5,334 bases of DNA, from positions 1-5,334 of the forward strand of contig VXPN01000040.1 in assembly GCA_009839535.1 (NCBI GenBank), in the 5' to 3' direction. The notes below the pieces were generated by a model. It searched no databases and was not told the DNA's origin. It was given only the letters and a program-made list of their open reading frames with translations. Origin of the DNA: Boseongicola sp. SB0662_bin_57 (GTDB taxonomy: Bacteria; Pseudomonadota; Alphaproteobacteria; Rhodobacterales; Rhodobacteraceae). How positions within the stretch are numbered: position 1 is the first letter of the stretch; the number at the start of each line of letters is the position of its first letter. Shown piece by piece: positions 4,806 through 5,334 of this stretch. The translations under genes and the position numbers were made by a program.

Positions 4806-5334
4806 ATGGTCCGTCGCACCGCGCAGTCCGAACGGATCATCGAAGCGCTCGCCGAAGGCGAGGCGATCCCCGGCCGGTCGCTTTGGGAAGACGCCAGGCG
4901 GCGGTTCTTCCGGAACAGTGCGGCAGTCGGAGCGCTTTTGTGCCTCGGCCTCGTCGTGCTCTTCACGATCGTCGGGCCGCTCTTCTCCCAGTGGTCAATC
5001 GAGGAGATCGACTGGGCGCGGATGGGCGACATCGCGGGCGAAGGCCATCCGTCCATCGAAAGCGGGCACTACTTCGGTCTCGACGGGCTTGGCCGCGACC
5101 TTTACGCCCGGACGATCCAGGCGACCCGCACATCGCTGATCGTCGGCGTGATCGGGGCGCTTGTCGCAGTCGCGATAGGCACGCTTTATGGCGCTGTCGC
5201 GGGCTTTGTCGGCGGCTGGGTCGACAACGTGATGATGCGCGCCGTGGACGTCCTCGTCTCGGTTCCCTACATGTTCATCATCATCCTTCTGATGGTGATG
5301 TTCGAGCGATCCTTCCTCATGCTCTTTGTCGGCA
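4806..5334 (+). CDS. oppC: OppC, oligopeptide ABC transporter permease, 3'-truncated
   Basis: The second permease of the importer starts one base after the oppB stop (TGA-A-ATG) and runs off the right edge after 176 codons of the roughly 300 expected. The start lacks a strong ribosome binding site, so translation probably depends on coupling to oppB. After a polar cytoplasmic N-terminus comes RRRFFRNSAAVGALL (31-45) and helix 1 (about 40-60). The family motif HYFGLDGLGRDLYAR (88-102) precedes helix 2 (about 110-132). GGWVDNVMMRAVDVL (136-150) and VPYMFIIILLMVMF (153-166) lead into helix 3. The combination GTLYGA..G..GGWVD..MMR and PYMFIIILL is closer to remembered OppC than DppC sequences. 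The ATPase-docking EAA loop lies beyond the window. The expected next genes are oppD and oppF. Confidence 0.92.
   Translation, partial: MVRRTAQSERIIEALAEGEAIPGRSLWEDARRRFFRNSAAVGALLCLGLVVLFTIVGPLFSQWSIEEIDWARMGDIAGEGHPSIESGHYFGLDGLGRDLYARTIQATRTSLIVGVIGALVAVAIGTLYGAVAGFVGGWVDNVMMRAVDVLVSVPYMFIIILLMVMFERSFLMLFVG

Overview
All supported genes in this window lie on the + strand. The high GC content (about 60% by eye) and the G/C-rich third codon positions suggest an alphaproteobacterium, plausibly of the Rhodobacterales/Paracoccaceae or Rhizobiales type. That assignment rests on the style of the proteins and codons, not on a database match.

Layout: (1) Positions 1-471 hold the C-terminal ligand-binding (FCD) half of a GntR-family transcriptional regulator, cut by the left edge. 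(2) Positions 472-902 form a 431-base stretch without a convincing gene. It holds a long-range 10-bp inverted repeat right after the regulator stop codon, a doubtful 90-codon reading frame with a good ribosome binding site, and two overlapping small palindromes just before the next gene. (3) Positions 903-1907 encode a ten-helix EamA/DMT-type transporter with an odd polar C-terminal tail. (4) Positions 1908-2191 are a 284-base intergenic region with a hairpin after the transporter, a 28-bp imperfect palindrome, and a long leader for the next gene. (5) From 2192 to the right edge runs an oligopeptide ABC importer operon: oppA (periplasmic binding protein, complete), oppB (permease, complete) and oppC (permease, cut by the right edge). 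The ATPase genes oppD and oppF would be expected just outside the window.

OppA should capture peptides in the periplasm and deliver them to the OppB-OppC membrane channel, powered by the unseen ATPases. The DMT transporter and the GntR-type regulator are neighbours with no proven link to the peptide importer.

No wholly new system is visible. The most interesting non-textbook signals are at the oppA-oppB junction: a 19-codon reading frame with a good Shine-Dalgarno that starts 4 nt after oppA and ends in an ATGA overlap with the oppB start, lying over small hairpins. The oppA leader also has an arrangement in which one anti-Shine-Dalgarno-like segment could pair with either of two purine-rich segments.
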